Part shown: positions 34,431-43,365 of the stretch, piece by piece
How the letters are laid out: each line of letters starts with the position of its first letter
How positions within the stretch are numbered: position 1 is the first letter of the stretch
Source: an uncultured Bacteroidales bacterium
Lineage (GTDB): Bacteria > Bacteroidota > Bacteroidia > Bacteroidales > UBA932
Direction of reading: 5' to 3'
DNA: 63,672 bases
Assembly (NCBI GenBank): GCA_944326255.1
Contig: CALVDG010000013.1
Location: 1 to 63,672, forward strand
Made by a program: the position numbers and the translations under genes
The notes under the pieces: generated by a model
The model's database searches: none
What the model saw: the letters and a program-made list of their open reading frames with translations, nothing else
What the model was told of the DNA's origin: nothing

Positions 34431-35111
34431 ATGAAAAAGTATCTAGCAGAAATGGTCGGGACAATGGTTCTCGTCCTTATGGGCTGCGGAAGCGCTGTTT
34501 TCGCAGGCAGTATCGCAGGCACTGTCGGTGCCGGTGTCGGAACATTAGGAGTCGCTCTGGCCTTCGGTCTTGCAGTCGTGGCCATGGCCTACACTATCGG
34601 AGGTATCTCCGGATGCCACATCAATCCGGCCATCACACTTGGAGTAACACTCTCGGGACGCATGCCGTTCAAAGAAGCCCTGATGTACATGCTGTTCCAG
34701 GTTATCGGAGCATTTATCGGTTCCGCCATTCTCTTCGCACTTGTGTCTACAGGCGCGCATGACGGTCCGACATTCACAGGATCCAACTCATTCGGAGACG
34801 GAGAGATGCTTCAGGCATTCATAGCCGAGACCGTATTCACCTTCATCTTCGTACTGGTCGTTCTCGGAGCCACCGATGAAAAACGCGGAGCAGGCAACCT
34901 GGCAGGTCTGGCCATCGGTCTGACACTTGTCCTCATTCACATCGTCTGCATCCCCATTACCGGCACATCCGTCAATCCCGCCCGCAGCATCGCTCCGGCC
35001 GTATTTGACGGAGGCACGGCTTTATCCCAGCTCTGGCTCTTTATTGTCGCCCCTTTCCTCGGCGCCGCTCTGTCCGCCTTGGTATGGAAAGGACTGACAA
35101 AGGAAAAGTAA
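34431..35111 (+). CDS. aqpZ: Aquaporin (MIP family channel)
   Basis: Inner-membrane water channel, 226 aa, six helices and two half-helices. Both NPA boxes are intact: HINPAITLG and SVNPARSIAPA. The Arg after the second NPA and the residues around it (His-type constriction, GTSVNPARS) fit water-selective AqpZ rather than glycerol facilitators. Standalone; divergent from nadCA, converging on nadB with only 4 nt between stops. Confidence 0.94.
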   Translation: MKKYLAEMVGTMVLVLMGCGSAVFAGSIAGTVGAGVGTLGVALAFGLAVVAMAYTIGGISGCHINPAITLGVTLSGRMPFKEALMYMLFQVIGAFIGSAILFALVSTGAHDGPTFTGSNSFGDGEMLQAFIAETVFTFIFVLVVLGATDEKRGAGNLAGLAIGLTLVLIHIVCIPITGTSVNPARSIAPAVFDGGTALSQLWLFIVAPFLGAALSALVWKGLTKEK

Positions 35112-35115
35112 CAGA

Positions 35116-36678
35116 CTAGTCCTCGTTGACTTTTTTGGTAGTCAGTTTTTCCCCGATGCGCTGCACCGTGTGGACTGCGAACTCCTCCTTCAGGAGCGGA
35201 TAGTCCTCACGGTAGTGGCCGCCGCGGCTCTCCCTGCGGAAGCGAGCCCCGGTCATTATCAGCCGGGCCACTGTCAGCAGCTTGCGGGATGCCTCGTCGT
35301 AGTACTCGTGCTTCTCCTCCCCCAACTCACGCAGTTCCTTCTTCACCAGATTGAGACCCGTGGAGAGCAGCAGCTCCGAACGGATGATGCCGGAGCAGTT
35401 GTTCATCATGTGGGCAATCTGCCTTTTCAGCGCATAGTACCGCTCAGCCTGAGACTCATCCTTACGGTACAGCTTCTCAAAATGCGGCACGGCCTCTATC
35501 GGACTGTACTCAGCGGATGATTCAATGGCCCTGCGTCCGAACACCAGACACTCTATCAGAGAGTTGGACGCCAGCCTGTTTGCTCCCATGATACCGGTCG
35601 AGGCTATCTCTCCGCAGACATACAGCCTCCGGATATCCGTGCGTCCGCACAGGTCAGAGGCCACGCCGCCTACAGTATAATGCGCGGCCGGAGCCACGGG
35701 AATCCAGTCGGTCAGGTCATAGCCGTACTCGGCGCACTTGGCCAGGATATTGGGGAAACGGCTGCGTATCTTGTCCGGATTGAGATGCTTTAGGGACAGC
35801 ACCACGTATGGTCTGTCGTCCAGGGCCATCTGCTTGAATATAGAGCGGGCGACAATATCCCTGGGCGCCAGTTCCGCCAGCTCGTGTATCGGCAGCATGA
35901 AGCGCTTGCCGGCCTTGTCCAGCAGATAGGCTCCCTCACCGCGCACAGCCTCGCTGATGAGAAACGCCTTGGGACTGTCCTCGATGTAGAGCGATGTAGG
36001 ATGGAACTGGATGAATTCCATGTCGATGATACGGCAACCTGCCTTGTAAGCCATGGCAATACCGTCTCCGATGGTGGTCTCCGGATTTGTAGTCCTCGTA
36101 TAGATAGCGGATGTACCGCCTGAAGTCAGGAATGTGTGCTCTGCGTAGACAAGTTCCTCACATCCCTTATCCTCGTCCCAGCAGCGGACGCCATAACAGA
36201 CACCGTCCGCTATAAGGAAATCGATAACTGACATGTTCTCCCGGATGGTGATATTCGGGTCGGACTGCACCTTCGATATAAGGAACTCCGTGATGTACCG
36301 GCCGGTGGAGTCGCCTCCCGCATGAAGTATGCGCTTGCGGTGATGTCCGCCCTCCAGACCGAGCGAGAGCTTGCCGTTCTCGGTGTCGAACTTCATGCCC
36401 TCGCCGATTATCTCCTTGATACGCTGCGGACCTTCCTGCACCAGCACTTCCACAGCCTTGTTCTCGCACAGACCGCGTCCTGCGATTACGGTATCGGTAA
36501 AATGGATCTCCGGATTGTCCTCGATGTCCGTCACGGCGGCTATACCGCCCTGGGCATTATAGGAGTTGCTGTCCCTCAAAGCCTTTTTAGTAACCACCAG
36601 GACAGGCCCGTAAGCCGATGCCTTATGAGCGGCGTACAGTCCCGCCAGTCCGGAGCCTATGACCAAATATTTCCACAT
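35116..36678 (-). CDS. nadB: L-aspartate oxidase
   Basis: FAD enzyme oxidising L-aspartate to iminoaspartate, first step of de novo NAD synthesis; in anaerobes fumarate serves as acceptor. 520 aa: dinucleotide fold GSGLAGLYAAHKA, SNSYNAQGGIAAV, EGGHHRKRILHAGGDSTG, EFIQFHPTSLY and the AAHYTVGGVASD active-site region with Arg. Provides the substrate for the NadA half of the fused protein 0.8 kb away on the same strand; the aquaporin gene lies between in opposite orientation, so they are separate transcripts. tsaE is 22 nt upstream. Confidence 0.96.
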   Translation of the reverse strand: MWKYLVIGSGLAGLYAAHKASAYGPVLVVTKKALRDSNSYNAQGGIAAVTDIEDNPEIHFTDTVIAGRGLCENKAVEVLVQEGPQRIKEIIGEGMKFDTENGKLSLGLEGGHHRKRILHAGGDSTGRYITEFLISKVQSDPNITIRENMSVIDFLIADGVCYGVRCWDEDKGCEELVYAEHTFLTSGGTSAIYTRTTNPETTIGDGIAMAYKAGCRIIDMEFIQFHPTSLYIEDSPKAFLISEAVRGEGAYLLDKAGKRFMLPIHELAELAPRDIVARSIFKQMALDDRPYVVLSLKHLNPDKIRSRFPNILAKCAEYGYDLTDWIPVAPAAHYTVGGVASDLCGRTDIRRLYVCGEIASTGIMGANRLASNSLIECLVFGRRAIESSAEYSPIEAVPHFEKLYRKDESQAERYYALKRQIAHMMNNCSGIIRSELLLSTGLNLVKKELRELGEEKHEYYDEASRKLLTVARLIMTGARFRRESRGGHYREDYPLLKEEFAVHTVQRIGEKLTTKKVNED

Positions 36679-36700
36679 CTGACAAGAATTTACGTATTAA

Positions 36701-37114
36701 TCAAAATGTTACTGCGCGGGAGCCGCCGGGCTGCTCCTTGATATGCACTTTAAGGGTGTCTTCGGGAAGGATGTCCTCTATCTTCTCCGGCCACTCCATA
36801 AGGCATATGCCGTCACTGTCAATATACTCCTCATAGCCGATGTCCAGTACCTCCTGAAGCCTCTCTATCCTGTAAAAATCAAAATGGTACACAACCTGCC
36901 CATCCGCAGAGCGGTATTCGTTTACAATGGTGAATGTAGGACTGGCCACCTCGTCCCCTACTCCAAGTACACGACAGATTGCTGATATAAAAGTCGTCTT
37001 GCCGGCTCCCATCGAACCGTAAAAAGCATATATCCTGACTCCTTCGGTCTGTTTCAGAAACTCCCGGGCCGCCCTGTCCAGATCATCAACACCATCGATT
37101 ATTATCTTTCCCAT
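36701..37114 (-). CDS. tsaE: tRNA threonylcarbamoyladenosine biosynthesis ATPase
   Basis: ATPase subunit of the TsaBDE complex that installs t6A37 on tRNAs, after TsaC. 137 aa: P-loop GSMGAGKTTFISAI, Thr/Ser-rich SPTFTIVNEY and HFDFYRIERLQEVLDIGYEEY with Walker B LMEWPEK. The frame extends to 37138, but that ATG lies inside the -7 element TAACTTTG (37143-37136); the ATG at 37114 starts at the conserved strand. Upstream of nadB on the same strand. Confidence 0.93.
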   Translation of the reverse strand: MGKIIIDGVDDLDRAAREFLKQTEGVRIYAFYGSMGAGKTTFISAICRVLGVGDEVASPTFTIVNEYRSADGQVVYHFDFYRIERLQEVLDIGYEEYIDSDGICLMEWPEKIEDILPEDTLKVHIKEQPGGSRAVTF

Positions 37115-37154
37115 AACGTCAGCATCAATAATGTACAAAGTTATGGATTTTTTC

Positions 37155-37949
37155 TTAATCAGATGTATGGACTTGAAAACTGCTTTTCAATTGCCCGATA
37201 ATCTGCTTTCCGTCAATGTTCCGCAAACCGGCCGATTTAAAAAAATCCTGGCCGGGAAGCTTCCCCATTATTTTATCACAGAATTGTGACACATCCTCTT
37301 TTAATGTCTGCGGCACATCCTCAAACCTGTCGGAAGGAGCGAGCATGGCTGCAAGTCTGAGCACATCCTTTTTGTGTTTCTGTATATGCTTGCCATCCAC
37401 TTGGCCACCTTGTGCCTTTCTCTCTGACATTTCAAGAAATGCTTTACATTTTAAGCAGATAAGACTCTCTACATTTGCAATATGAACCCCGTCTTCAACA
37501 TAACTGTGTCCTATTGTGAAATTGTAATAGTCTTCATCCATGAGTATGGCCGAAAGGCTTGACAGGTCATCATCTGTCGGAATGGGGGTTATGCGTATAT
37601 CTTCAGGAAAGTCCAACAGTCCTATATTACGCGAAAAAAGCTCTATCTGATATGGAAACTCCATATTTGCCGGTTTCATAAACCGATAATACTCATGCCG
37701 GCGCTGATTGCCTTGACTCGTTCCAATATTGCGTCGCTCATATCCTGCGGCTTTCACCAGTTCCCAAAACCGGGCGACAAATTCATGTGAAAGCGCTTCA
37801 ACAATCAGAATAATGTCGATGTCTTTAGTTGCTCTCGGAATCTGTGCATACAACTCCTCGTGAATTTCACATGCAGTACCGCCTATTACGACATAACAAT
37901 CCTCAAATCCTTCAAAGAACTTCTTGAATTTCTCAATACCTTTTACCAT
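37155..37949 (-). CDS. AbiEii-like nucleotidyltransferase toxin (candidate)
   Basis: 264 aa nucleotidyltransferase of the MNT/AbiEii type: active-site GGTACEIH and DID in ATKDIDIIL, followed by a helical C-terminal half. Such proteins act as toxins by adding nucleotides to tRNA or other targets in characterised type IV pairs. It is the second gene of a two-gene operon, starting inside the stop region of the upstream gene (7-nt overlap). The pair is visibly more A/T-rich than its neighbours, with different codon choice, suggesting acquisition. Target and toxicity are untested. Confidence 0.72.
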   Translation of the reverse strand: MVKGIEKFKKFFEGFEDCYVVIGGTACEIHEELYAQIPRATKDIDIILIVEALSHEFVARFWELVKAAGYERRNIGTSQGNQRRHEYYRFMKPANMEFPYQIELFSRNIGLLDFPEDIRITPIPTDDDLSSLSAILMDEDYYNFTIGHSYVEDGVHIANVESLICLKCKAFLEMSERKAQGGQVDGKHIQKHKKDVLRLAAMLAPSDRFEDVPQTLKEDVSQFCDKIMGKLPGQDFFKSAGLRNIDGKQIIGQLKSSFQVHTSD

Positions 37950-38914
37950 TTCATGCCGTTTATAAGATTATCCAATTCTATTTGAATGCGATCATCTTCG
38001 TTGTTTTTTAGTGACAAATACAATGACAGCCTGTCAACGGTTCCAGTACGGCTCAATAGCCTCGGATCATATTTCCAGACCTCAATACTGAATGTACCAT
38101 ATTCCTTGTCCAAGGGAATATCCGATCGTTGTATATCAGTTTTGCACAAAGCATACATGTCCATATCATCCTCATTGATCATTGTATATTCCGACAGGGC
38201 ATTTATGCCGCATTTAAGACTCTCCTCGGGAATAAAGTCGGAAAATAATGTTTTTTCAACCGGAGAGACAAATAAGGGCGAAGCCTTCTCCCAAAGTTCC
38301 TTTCCGAAGTAACACAATCTTACCTCTTTTGTCTTTCCTCCTTCAAGCGAGACCAGACCGCTTTTGCTCAACCAACGTAAAGAACGATTGACGGTTGAAT
38401 ATGAAACTTGAAAGATTTTCATCAGAGCCTTTGCCCCGCACCCGTCGATGGAAGCCACCTCCAGATGGTAAAGCAGCAGGCATTGTGCTATGGGAGGTAT
38501 GACTTCCTTTATATCCGTCCCTTTGGTTCTTGCTTTTTTAAGGTCAATCAAAAGCGATGGGATGAACATCTGCTTCCTCGGAATGATAAAATTCAATCTC
38601 TGCGCTGTCAATCTTCCTATATTGTAAGATGCTATGTTGTCTGCCACAAGTATAACCGGGTTTCCGCATCTGCTTTCTATCAGATTAAATATCCGTTTCA
38701 ACAAAGCCGGAGACATAGCATTTCCGTCATGAGTTAAGGCAAATATAACGGTACGATCGAATAATCCACCTTTGTAAAGTTTGAAATTCCGGGCCACTGC
38801 AATAGGCATCGTATCCGATAGCCGTTTCTCTAACGGAGAAAGAGAAACCCTTTCATTCAATACAGAATAAATATAGGCTGCTGTCTCTTTTATACAATCA
38901 TTATTTTTGCACAT
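37943..38914 (-). CDS. Winged-helix regulator, candidate antitoxin of the AbiE-like pair
   Basis: 323 aa from the ATG at 38914. An N-terminal alpha/beta part (VILVADNIASYNIGRLTAQRLNFIIPRKQMF) resembles a nuclease-like fold seen in MarR-type regulators of Bacteroidota; a winged helix-turn-helix follows (GCGAKALMKIFQVSYSTVNRSLRWLSKSGLVSLEGGKT), then an AbiEi-like C-terminal domain. The frame extends to 39001 but would cross the promoter; 38914 lies inside the palindromic operator at 38893-38954. Role as antitoxin and autorepressor is inferred from architecture and position. Confidence 0.7.
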   Translation of the reverse strand: MCKNNDCIKETAAYIYSVLNERVSLSPLEKRLSDTMPIAVARNFKLYKGGLFDRTVIFALTHDGNAMSPALLKRIFNLIESRCGNPVILVADNIASYNIGRLTAQRLNFIIPRKQMFIPSLLIDLKKARTKGTDIKEVIPPIAQCLLLYHLEVASIDGCGAKALMKIFQVSYSTVNRSLRWLSKSGLVSLEGGKTKEVRLCYFGKELWEKASPLFVSPVEKTLFSDFIPEESLKCGINALSEYTMINEDDMDMYALCKTDIQRSDIPLDKEYGTFSIEVWKYDPRLLSRTGTVDRLSLYLSLKNNEDDRIQIELDNLINGMKW

Positions 38915-38954
38915 AATCTCAATGCTTTGATTATATGCAAAAATAATGATTGTA
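38893..38954. promoter_or_regulatory. 26-bp palindromic operator over the toxin-antitoxin promoter
   Basis: Arms 38893-38918 and 38929-38954 are complementary at 25 of 26 positions, spaced by 10 nt. The right arm contains the whole -7 element TATTTTTG (38945-38938) and the left arm contains the start codon at 38914-38912. Binding of the winged-helix product here would block both initiation and, in RNA, form a hairpin over the start codon. A further small palindrome GTATTT-TG-AAATAC (38952-38965) abuts the -33 region. Confidence 0.85.
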
Positions 38955-38967
38955 TTTTGAAATACAA
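38938..38967 (-). promoter_or_regulatory. Promoter of the toxin-antitoxin operon
   Basis: Minus strand TTG at 38967-38965, 19-nt spacer, TATTTTTG at 38945-38938; start expected near 38931, 17 nt before the ATG. A full match to the Bacteroidota consensus, embedded in the operator palindrome. Confidence 0.75.
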
Positions 38968-39012
38968 AAGGATGAACACTTTTACTGCTTTGATTTAACA
39001 TCTGCTCTTACA

Positions 39013-40545
39013 TTAATTATCGGGAAAGCGGTACTGGGCAGCTTCCGAGATGTGCTCCGGCCTGATCTCTTCCGAGCCGGACATATCTGCGATAGTACGC
39101 GCTACTTTCAGGATACGGACATAGCCTCTGGCCGAGAGACGGTAACTGTCCATCAGCCGTTGCAGAAGCCGTGCCGCATCATCTCCGACCTTACAGAAAC
39201 GCTGGAGATGAGACGGAAGCATCTGCGCGTTGGTGAATATGCCCTCACCGGCAAACCGACGCGCCTGCACTTCCCTGACGGCTGCAACCCTCTCGGCCAC
39301 CGCCCTGCTGCTCTCCTCCGAAGGAGCCATGGACATGGAGCGGGTGTCCACTGCCTTCACATTGATATTGAGGTCCATTCTGTCCAGAAACGGGCCGGAG
39401 AGCCTGGAACGGTAACGGTGAATCATCGCCGGAGTACAGGTACACCTGCCGTCATCCTCTCCGGCATAGCCGCACGGACATGGGTTCATCGAGGCCACCA
39501 GCATGAACGAGGCCGGAAAATCCACCTTGTACCTGGCCCTCGACACCGTAATATGCCTGTCCTCCAGAGGCTGACGCAACACCTCCAACGTTCCCGGAGC
39601 AAACTGGGCCACCTCGTCCAGATACAGGACACCGTTGTGGGCCAGTGAAATCTCACCAGGGACAGCCCTGCTGCCGCCTCCGACCATCGCCACCGTACTG
39701 GCCGTATGATGCGGGGCGCGGAAAGGCCGGCGGGTAAGCAGTCCCGTACTCTCATCCAGCAGTCCCGCCACCGAATACACCATGCTGGTCTCAATAGCCT
39801 CTCCAAGGCTCATAGGCGGCAGAATAGAAGCCATACACTTGGACATCATGCTCTTGCCGGAGCCGGGCGGACCATAAAGCAGGACATTGTGTCCGCCCGA
39901 AGCCGCTATCTCCAGACCGCGTTTGGCAAAATACTGTCCGGCAACCTCCGAGAAATCAAACAGCGGTTCCTCCACAGAAGGGCTATACTGTCTTTTAGGC
40001 ACTTCAAATACCGAGGCTTCTTCCTGCTCCCCCAACACGACGGCCATCTCCTGCAGGTCTGACACCCCGTACACCTTTATGTTCTCCGCCCACGAGGCTT
40101 CGGCCGCCGACTCACGCGGCAGCACCAGAGCGCGAAAACCCATCTCCGCAGCCTTTACCGCCACCGGCAGGGCTCCGCGTATCTTCCTAAGCCGGCCGTC
40201 CAATGCCAGTTCCCCCATTATCAGGAACTTATCCGGATTCGGAAAGAACATCTGTCCAGAGGCCGTCAGCATCGCCACAGCTATCGCCGCGTCATAGCCC
40301 GAGCCTTCTTTCTTAATATCGGCAGGAGCCATATTGACCACCGTTTTCCGCCCCGGAATGGAGAACCCGTTGCGCTGCATGGCCGTCGTGACCCGAAGCA
40401 AGGACTCCCGCACCGCATTGTCCGGCAAGCCGACCAGAAAAACACCCACACCGGGACTGATGGACACCTCCACCGTCACTCTAACGACATCCAGACCGAT
40501 GCATGTCGCGCTGAATGTCCTGCACAAAGAACCGCTGTCACTCAT
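39013..40545 (-). CDS. YifB/ComM family Mg-chelatase-like AAA+ ATPase
   Basis: 510 aa: N-terminal Lon-like ChlI domain (GVGVFLVGLPDNAVRESLLRV), AAA+ core with Walker A GPPGSGKSMMSKCMA and Walker B VLYLDEVAQF, a zinc-like Cys motif CPCGYAGEDDGRCTC, and the C-terminal lid (ARGYVRILKVARTIADMSG). Homologue ComM is a branch-migration helicase in natural transformation; the role in non-competent Bacteroidales is not established. Begins 156 nt from the divergent mlaE. Confidence 0.92.
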   Translation of the reverse strand: MSDSGSLCRTFSATCIGLDVVRVTVEVSISPGVGVFLVGLPDNAVRESLLRVTTAMQRNGFSIPGRKTVVNMAPADIKKEGSGYDAAIAVAMLTASGQMFFPNPDKFLIMGELALDGRLRKIRGALPVAVKAAEMGFRALVLPRESAAEASWAENIKVYGVSDLQEMAVVLGEQEEASVFEVPKRQYSPSVEEPLFDFSEVAGQYFAKRGLEIAASGGHNVLLYGPPGSGKSMMSKCMASILPPMSLGEAIETSMVYSVAGLLDESTGLLTRRPFRAPHHTASTVAMVGGGSRAVPGEISLAHNGVLYLDEVAQFAPGTLEVLRQPLEDRHITVSRARYKVDFPASFMLVASMNPCPCGYAGEDDGRCTCTPAMIHRYRSRLSGPFLDRMDLNINVKAVDTRSMSMAPSEESSRAVAERVAAVREVQARRFAGEGIFTNAQMLPSHLQRFCKVGDDAARLLQRLMDSYRLSARGYVRILKVARTIADMSGSEEIRPEHISEAAQYRFPDN

Positions 40546-40701
40546 ATCTGAACAATTAACCGGGGCAAGATAATCCGGGCATTTGTTTCCGGCAACAGAC
40601 AGTCAGCAGATATTTTACAGACAAGGCATTAATAAAGAAACTTTTTATGTTTTTAAAAATTCTCCGGCCACTTTAACGATATTATCAGTACCTTTGAGGA
40701 C

Positions 40702-41445
40702 ATGATAAGGCATTTCCTATACGAGACCGGACGGTATCTGATGTTCCTCAGGCTGGTGTTCAGGCGGCCCGAAAAGTGGCGGCTGTCCGTCAGGCAGTTC
40801 TTCATCGAGGCCGAGAAACTGGTCATCAACTCCATTCCGCTCATCGCCCTGATATCCGTATTTATCGGTGCCGTTCTGGTCATCCAGACCGCCAACAACA
40901 TGACTTCCCCCTTCCTGCCGAAGATGTACATCGGATACATGACCCGTGAGTCCCTTGTCCTGGAGTTCTGCTCCACTATGGTGTGCCTCATCCTGGCCGG
41001 CAAGATAGGCTCCAACATCTCCTCCGAGATAGGGACTATGCGGATTACGGAGCAGATAGACGCGATGGAGATGATGGGCATCAACTCCGCCAACTTCCTG
41101 GTCCTGCCAAAGATCACATCCACCACCCTCCTCAACCCGCTGCTTACGCTCATGAGCATAGCGATGGGACTGCTGGGCGGCTGGCTGATTGTCTACCTGA
41201 CCGGCATGATCAAGGTCTCCGACTACATCACCGGCATCCGTTTCGCGTTCAACGGCTACTATATCACATACAGTCTGATAAAGACGGCTGTGTTCAGTTT
41301 CATCATAAGTTCCATATCAGCGTATTACGGATACTACGCCAAAGGAGGCTCCCTGGGCGTAGGAAAGTCATCCACCACGGCAATAGTGGCAGCCAGTGCC
41401 CTGATCCTCATCTCCAACCTAATCCTAACCAGAATCATGCTGTAA
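40702..41445 (+). CDS. mlaE: Phospholipid ABC transporter permease, MlaE/YrbE family
   Basis: Inner-membrane permease for lipid traffic between the membranes, 247 aa, five to six helices, with the family motif EFCSTMVCLILAGKIGSNISSEIGTMRITEQIDAMEMMGINS. Coupled to mlaF through TAATG. No mlaD (MCE) gene follows here, so the substrate-binding partner must be elsewhere. A -7 element TACCTTTG (40689-40696) ends 5 nt before the ATG. Confidence 0.93.
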   Translation: MIRHFLYETGRYLMFLRLVFRRPEKWRLSVRQFFIEAEKLVINSIPLIALISVFIGAVLVIQTANNMTSPFLPKMYIGYMTRESLVLEFCSTMVCLILAGKIGSNISSEIGTMRITEQIDAMEMMGINSANFLVLPKITSTTLLNPLLTLMSIAMGLLGGWLIVYLTGMIKVSDYITGIRFAFNGYYITYSLIKTAVFSFIISSISAYYGYYAKGGSLGVGKSSTTAIVAASALILISNLILTRIML

Positions 41446-42221
41446 TGATAACCGTACACCATCTTACAAAATACTTTGACGGCAGAGCGGCCATAAGCGA
41501 TATCTCCACTCAGTACCGTCCGGGAGAATGTTCCCTGGTGATAGGAGCCAGCGGCTCGGGAAAGACCGTACTTCTGAAGTCCATAATCGGACTGCTGGAG
41601 CCCGACGAGGGAGAGGTTCTGTTCGGAGACGTGGTCTTCAACAAGTTGCCGCTGAAGGAGAAGAAAGCCACAAGGAGCCAGATCGGAATGCTGTTCCAGG
41701 GCAGTGCCCTGTTCGACTTCGCCACCGCCCAGGAAAATGTAATGTTCCCCCTGAACTTCTTCTCCGACATGAGCCGGTCCGAGAAGCTGGACAGAGTCAA
41801 TTTCTGCCTCAGAAGGGTCGGTCTGGAAAACGTCAATGACAAATATCCCTCCGAACTCTCGGGCGGAATGCAGAAAAGGGTCGGCATCGCCAGGGCCATC
41901 GCACTCAATCCAAAATACCTCTTCTGCGACGAGCCCAACTCAGGCCTGGATCCACAGACATCAGTGATGATAGACAGGCTGATACAGGAAATCACCAGGG
42001 AGTACGGCATCACGACCATCATCAACACCCACGACATGAACTCCGTAATGGAGATCGGAGACAAGGTGCTGTTCATCTATAAAGGCAGAAAACTGTGGGA
42101 GGGCTCCAACAAGGACATCCTCCTGTCCGACAACAAGGAGCTGGAGGAGTTCATCTTCGCATCCAGAATGGCCAAGGAGCTCAAGCTCAGATATGGAAAC
42201 GGAAGCCCAGCTCAAGATTGA
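41445..42221 (+). CDS. mlaF: Phospholipid ABC transporter ATP-binding protein, MlaF family
   Basis: 258 aa ABC ATPase partner of the permease: Walker A GASGSGKTVLLKSI, Q-loop MLFQGSALFDF, signature LSGGMQKRVGIARAI, Walker B YLFCDEPNSGLDP, switch THDM. The frame is open well upstream inside mlaE; the true ATG is at 41445, overlapping the mlaE stop by one base. The last 35 nt overlap the end of the anti-sigma/barrel gene on the other strand. Confidence 0.95.
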   Translation: MITVHHLTKYFDGRAAISDISTQYRPGECSLVIGASGSGKTVLLKSIIGLLEPDEGEVLFGDVVFNKLPLKEKKATRSQIGMLFQGSALFDFATAQENVMFPLNFFSDMSRSEKLDRVNFCLRRVGLENVNDKYPSELSGGMQKRVGIARAIALNPKYLFCDEPNSGLDPQTSVMIDRLIQEITREYGITTIINTHDMNSVMEIGDKVLFIYKGRKLWEGSNKDILLSDNKELEEFIFASRMAKELKLRYGNGSPAQD

Positions 42222-43365
42222 ACTGCAGGGGCTGCTCCGTCCTGACCGAATAAGGCTGATCGCAGTCAAAGAAATAAGTCAGACGCGGATCCACGTATAT
42301 ACCCATGAAATCCCAGATACGGTATTCCAAGCCTATGCCAACATTGGCCGACCACTGAACTCCGACCGGATCCAGACTCTTGCGGTACCGTATCCCATAC
42401 AGATCCGTTATATCATAATCCACCCTGACAGCCCTCTCCACCATACATCCGGCATTGGCATAGAATGTAATCCGCTTGCCTGAAAGAATATTGACATAGA
42501 AATTCAACGGAACTCCTATATAATGTATGGACTGTTCCACATCGCCCTCATATGTCCTGTCTACAAGAGCATCGTACTGACTGTTCAGGAATGTATAGTT
42601 GACACCCAGGCCCACTCCAAGCCTGTCATTGAGGAATGAGTATTTGAGTTCAAGACCGACGGACACCGGGAAATAATGTCTTGGTTCAGAAACCGGCAGC
42701 ATACCCACAGATGATGAGGCCGCACTGCCTCCGAGGGTATAGCTGGGCTGAGAGAAATCCACATTGCCGGTGGCATCGGTAGGCGAAAGATGTCCGCTTG
42801 CAGCGATAGAAAAGGAAGGGGATTTCCTGTCAGTAACTGCATCCATATCTCCGGCCATGGCTATATATTCAGTCTGCACTCTCTTGTCGTAGATTGATGG
42901 AAGAGACGGCCTGCTTTTCTCAATATTCTTCCGCACCTCCAGAGCGACAGTCCCTATCCTTTCATCGGACTGAGAAGACTGCCGGGGCACTGCAGCCGCC
43001 GGACGGCTAACTACAGACATCACAGGTATGTCCTGCGCCGAGACACTGCCTTTGATTGCCCGTACCGGTGTCAGAGCCGGAATCCTCTCCCGTATATAGC
43101 CGTCCTCTCCGCTGACATCCTCCTGTCCTACCACTGCAAGCACATCATGCTGCGGCATCGGATCCGAAGGATATAACAAAGCTGTTACAAAAAATCCTGC
43201 CACAACAGCTGCCGCTGCCGCATAGGACACAGCTCTTCTCCATCTCACCATCCTGCGTCTACGGTCAAGACCGGACTCGATTCTATCCCAAAGTTCCGGG
43301 GCCGGAGCCTCTGAATAAGAATCCGCCAGTTCTTTAATCTTCCTATCGAATATCTCGTCTTTCAT
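42187..43365 (-). CDS. Anti-sigma-like membrane protein with C-terminal outer-membrane beta-barrel domain
   Basis: 392 aa from the ATG at 43365, coupled to the sigma gene by ATGA. N-terminal 45 residues are charged and resemble the cytoplasmic part of anti-sigma proteins (LWDRIESGLDRRRR), then one helix (about 45-64), a long disordered Ser/Pro-rich section, and from about 220 a PorT-type 8-stranded barrel (FPVSVGLELKYSFLNDRLGVGLGVNYTF, ending LNLELGFRFHI-like). A barrel tethered behind an inner-membrane helix is topologically strange: either the barrel reaches the outer membrane or the helix acts as a signal. No zinc-binding HxxxCxxC of ZAS anti-sigmas. Partner of the ECF factor by position. 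Confidence 0.78.
   Translation of the reverse strand: MKDEIFDRKIKELADSYSEAPAPELWDRIESGLDRRRRMVRWRRAVSYAAAAAVVAGFFVTALLYPSDPMPQHDVLAVVGQEDVSGEDGYIRERIPALTPVRAIKGSVSAQDIPVMSVVSRPAAAVPRQSSQSDERIGTVALEVRKNIEKSRPSLPSIYDKRVQTEYIAMAGDMDAVTDRKSPSFSIAASGHLSPTDATGNVDFSQPSYTLGGSAASSSVGMLPVSEPRHYFPVSVGLELKYSFLNDRLGVGLGVNYTFLNSQYDALVDRTYEGDVEQSIHYIGVPLNFYVNILSGKRITFYANAGCMVERAVRVDYDITDLYGIRYRKSLDPVGVQWSANVGIGLEYRIWDFMGIYVDPRLTYFFDCDQPYSVRTEQPLQFNLELGFRFHI

Noticed and set aside
38915..39001. N-terminal extension of the antitoxin candidate
   Set aside because: The extension covers the -33/-7 promoter and the operator; the ATG at 38914 is the first one in the predicted transcript.
40983..41444. Large N-terminal extension of the MlaF ATPase frame
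   Set aside because: It overlaps mlaE out of frame with low-complexity shadow composition; the ABC fold begins at the ATG at 41445.
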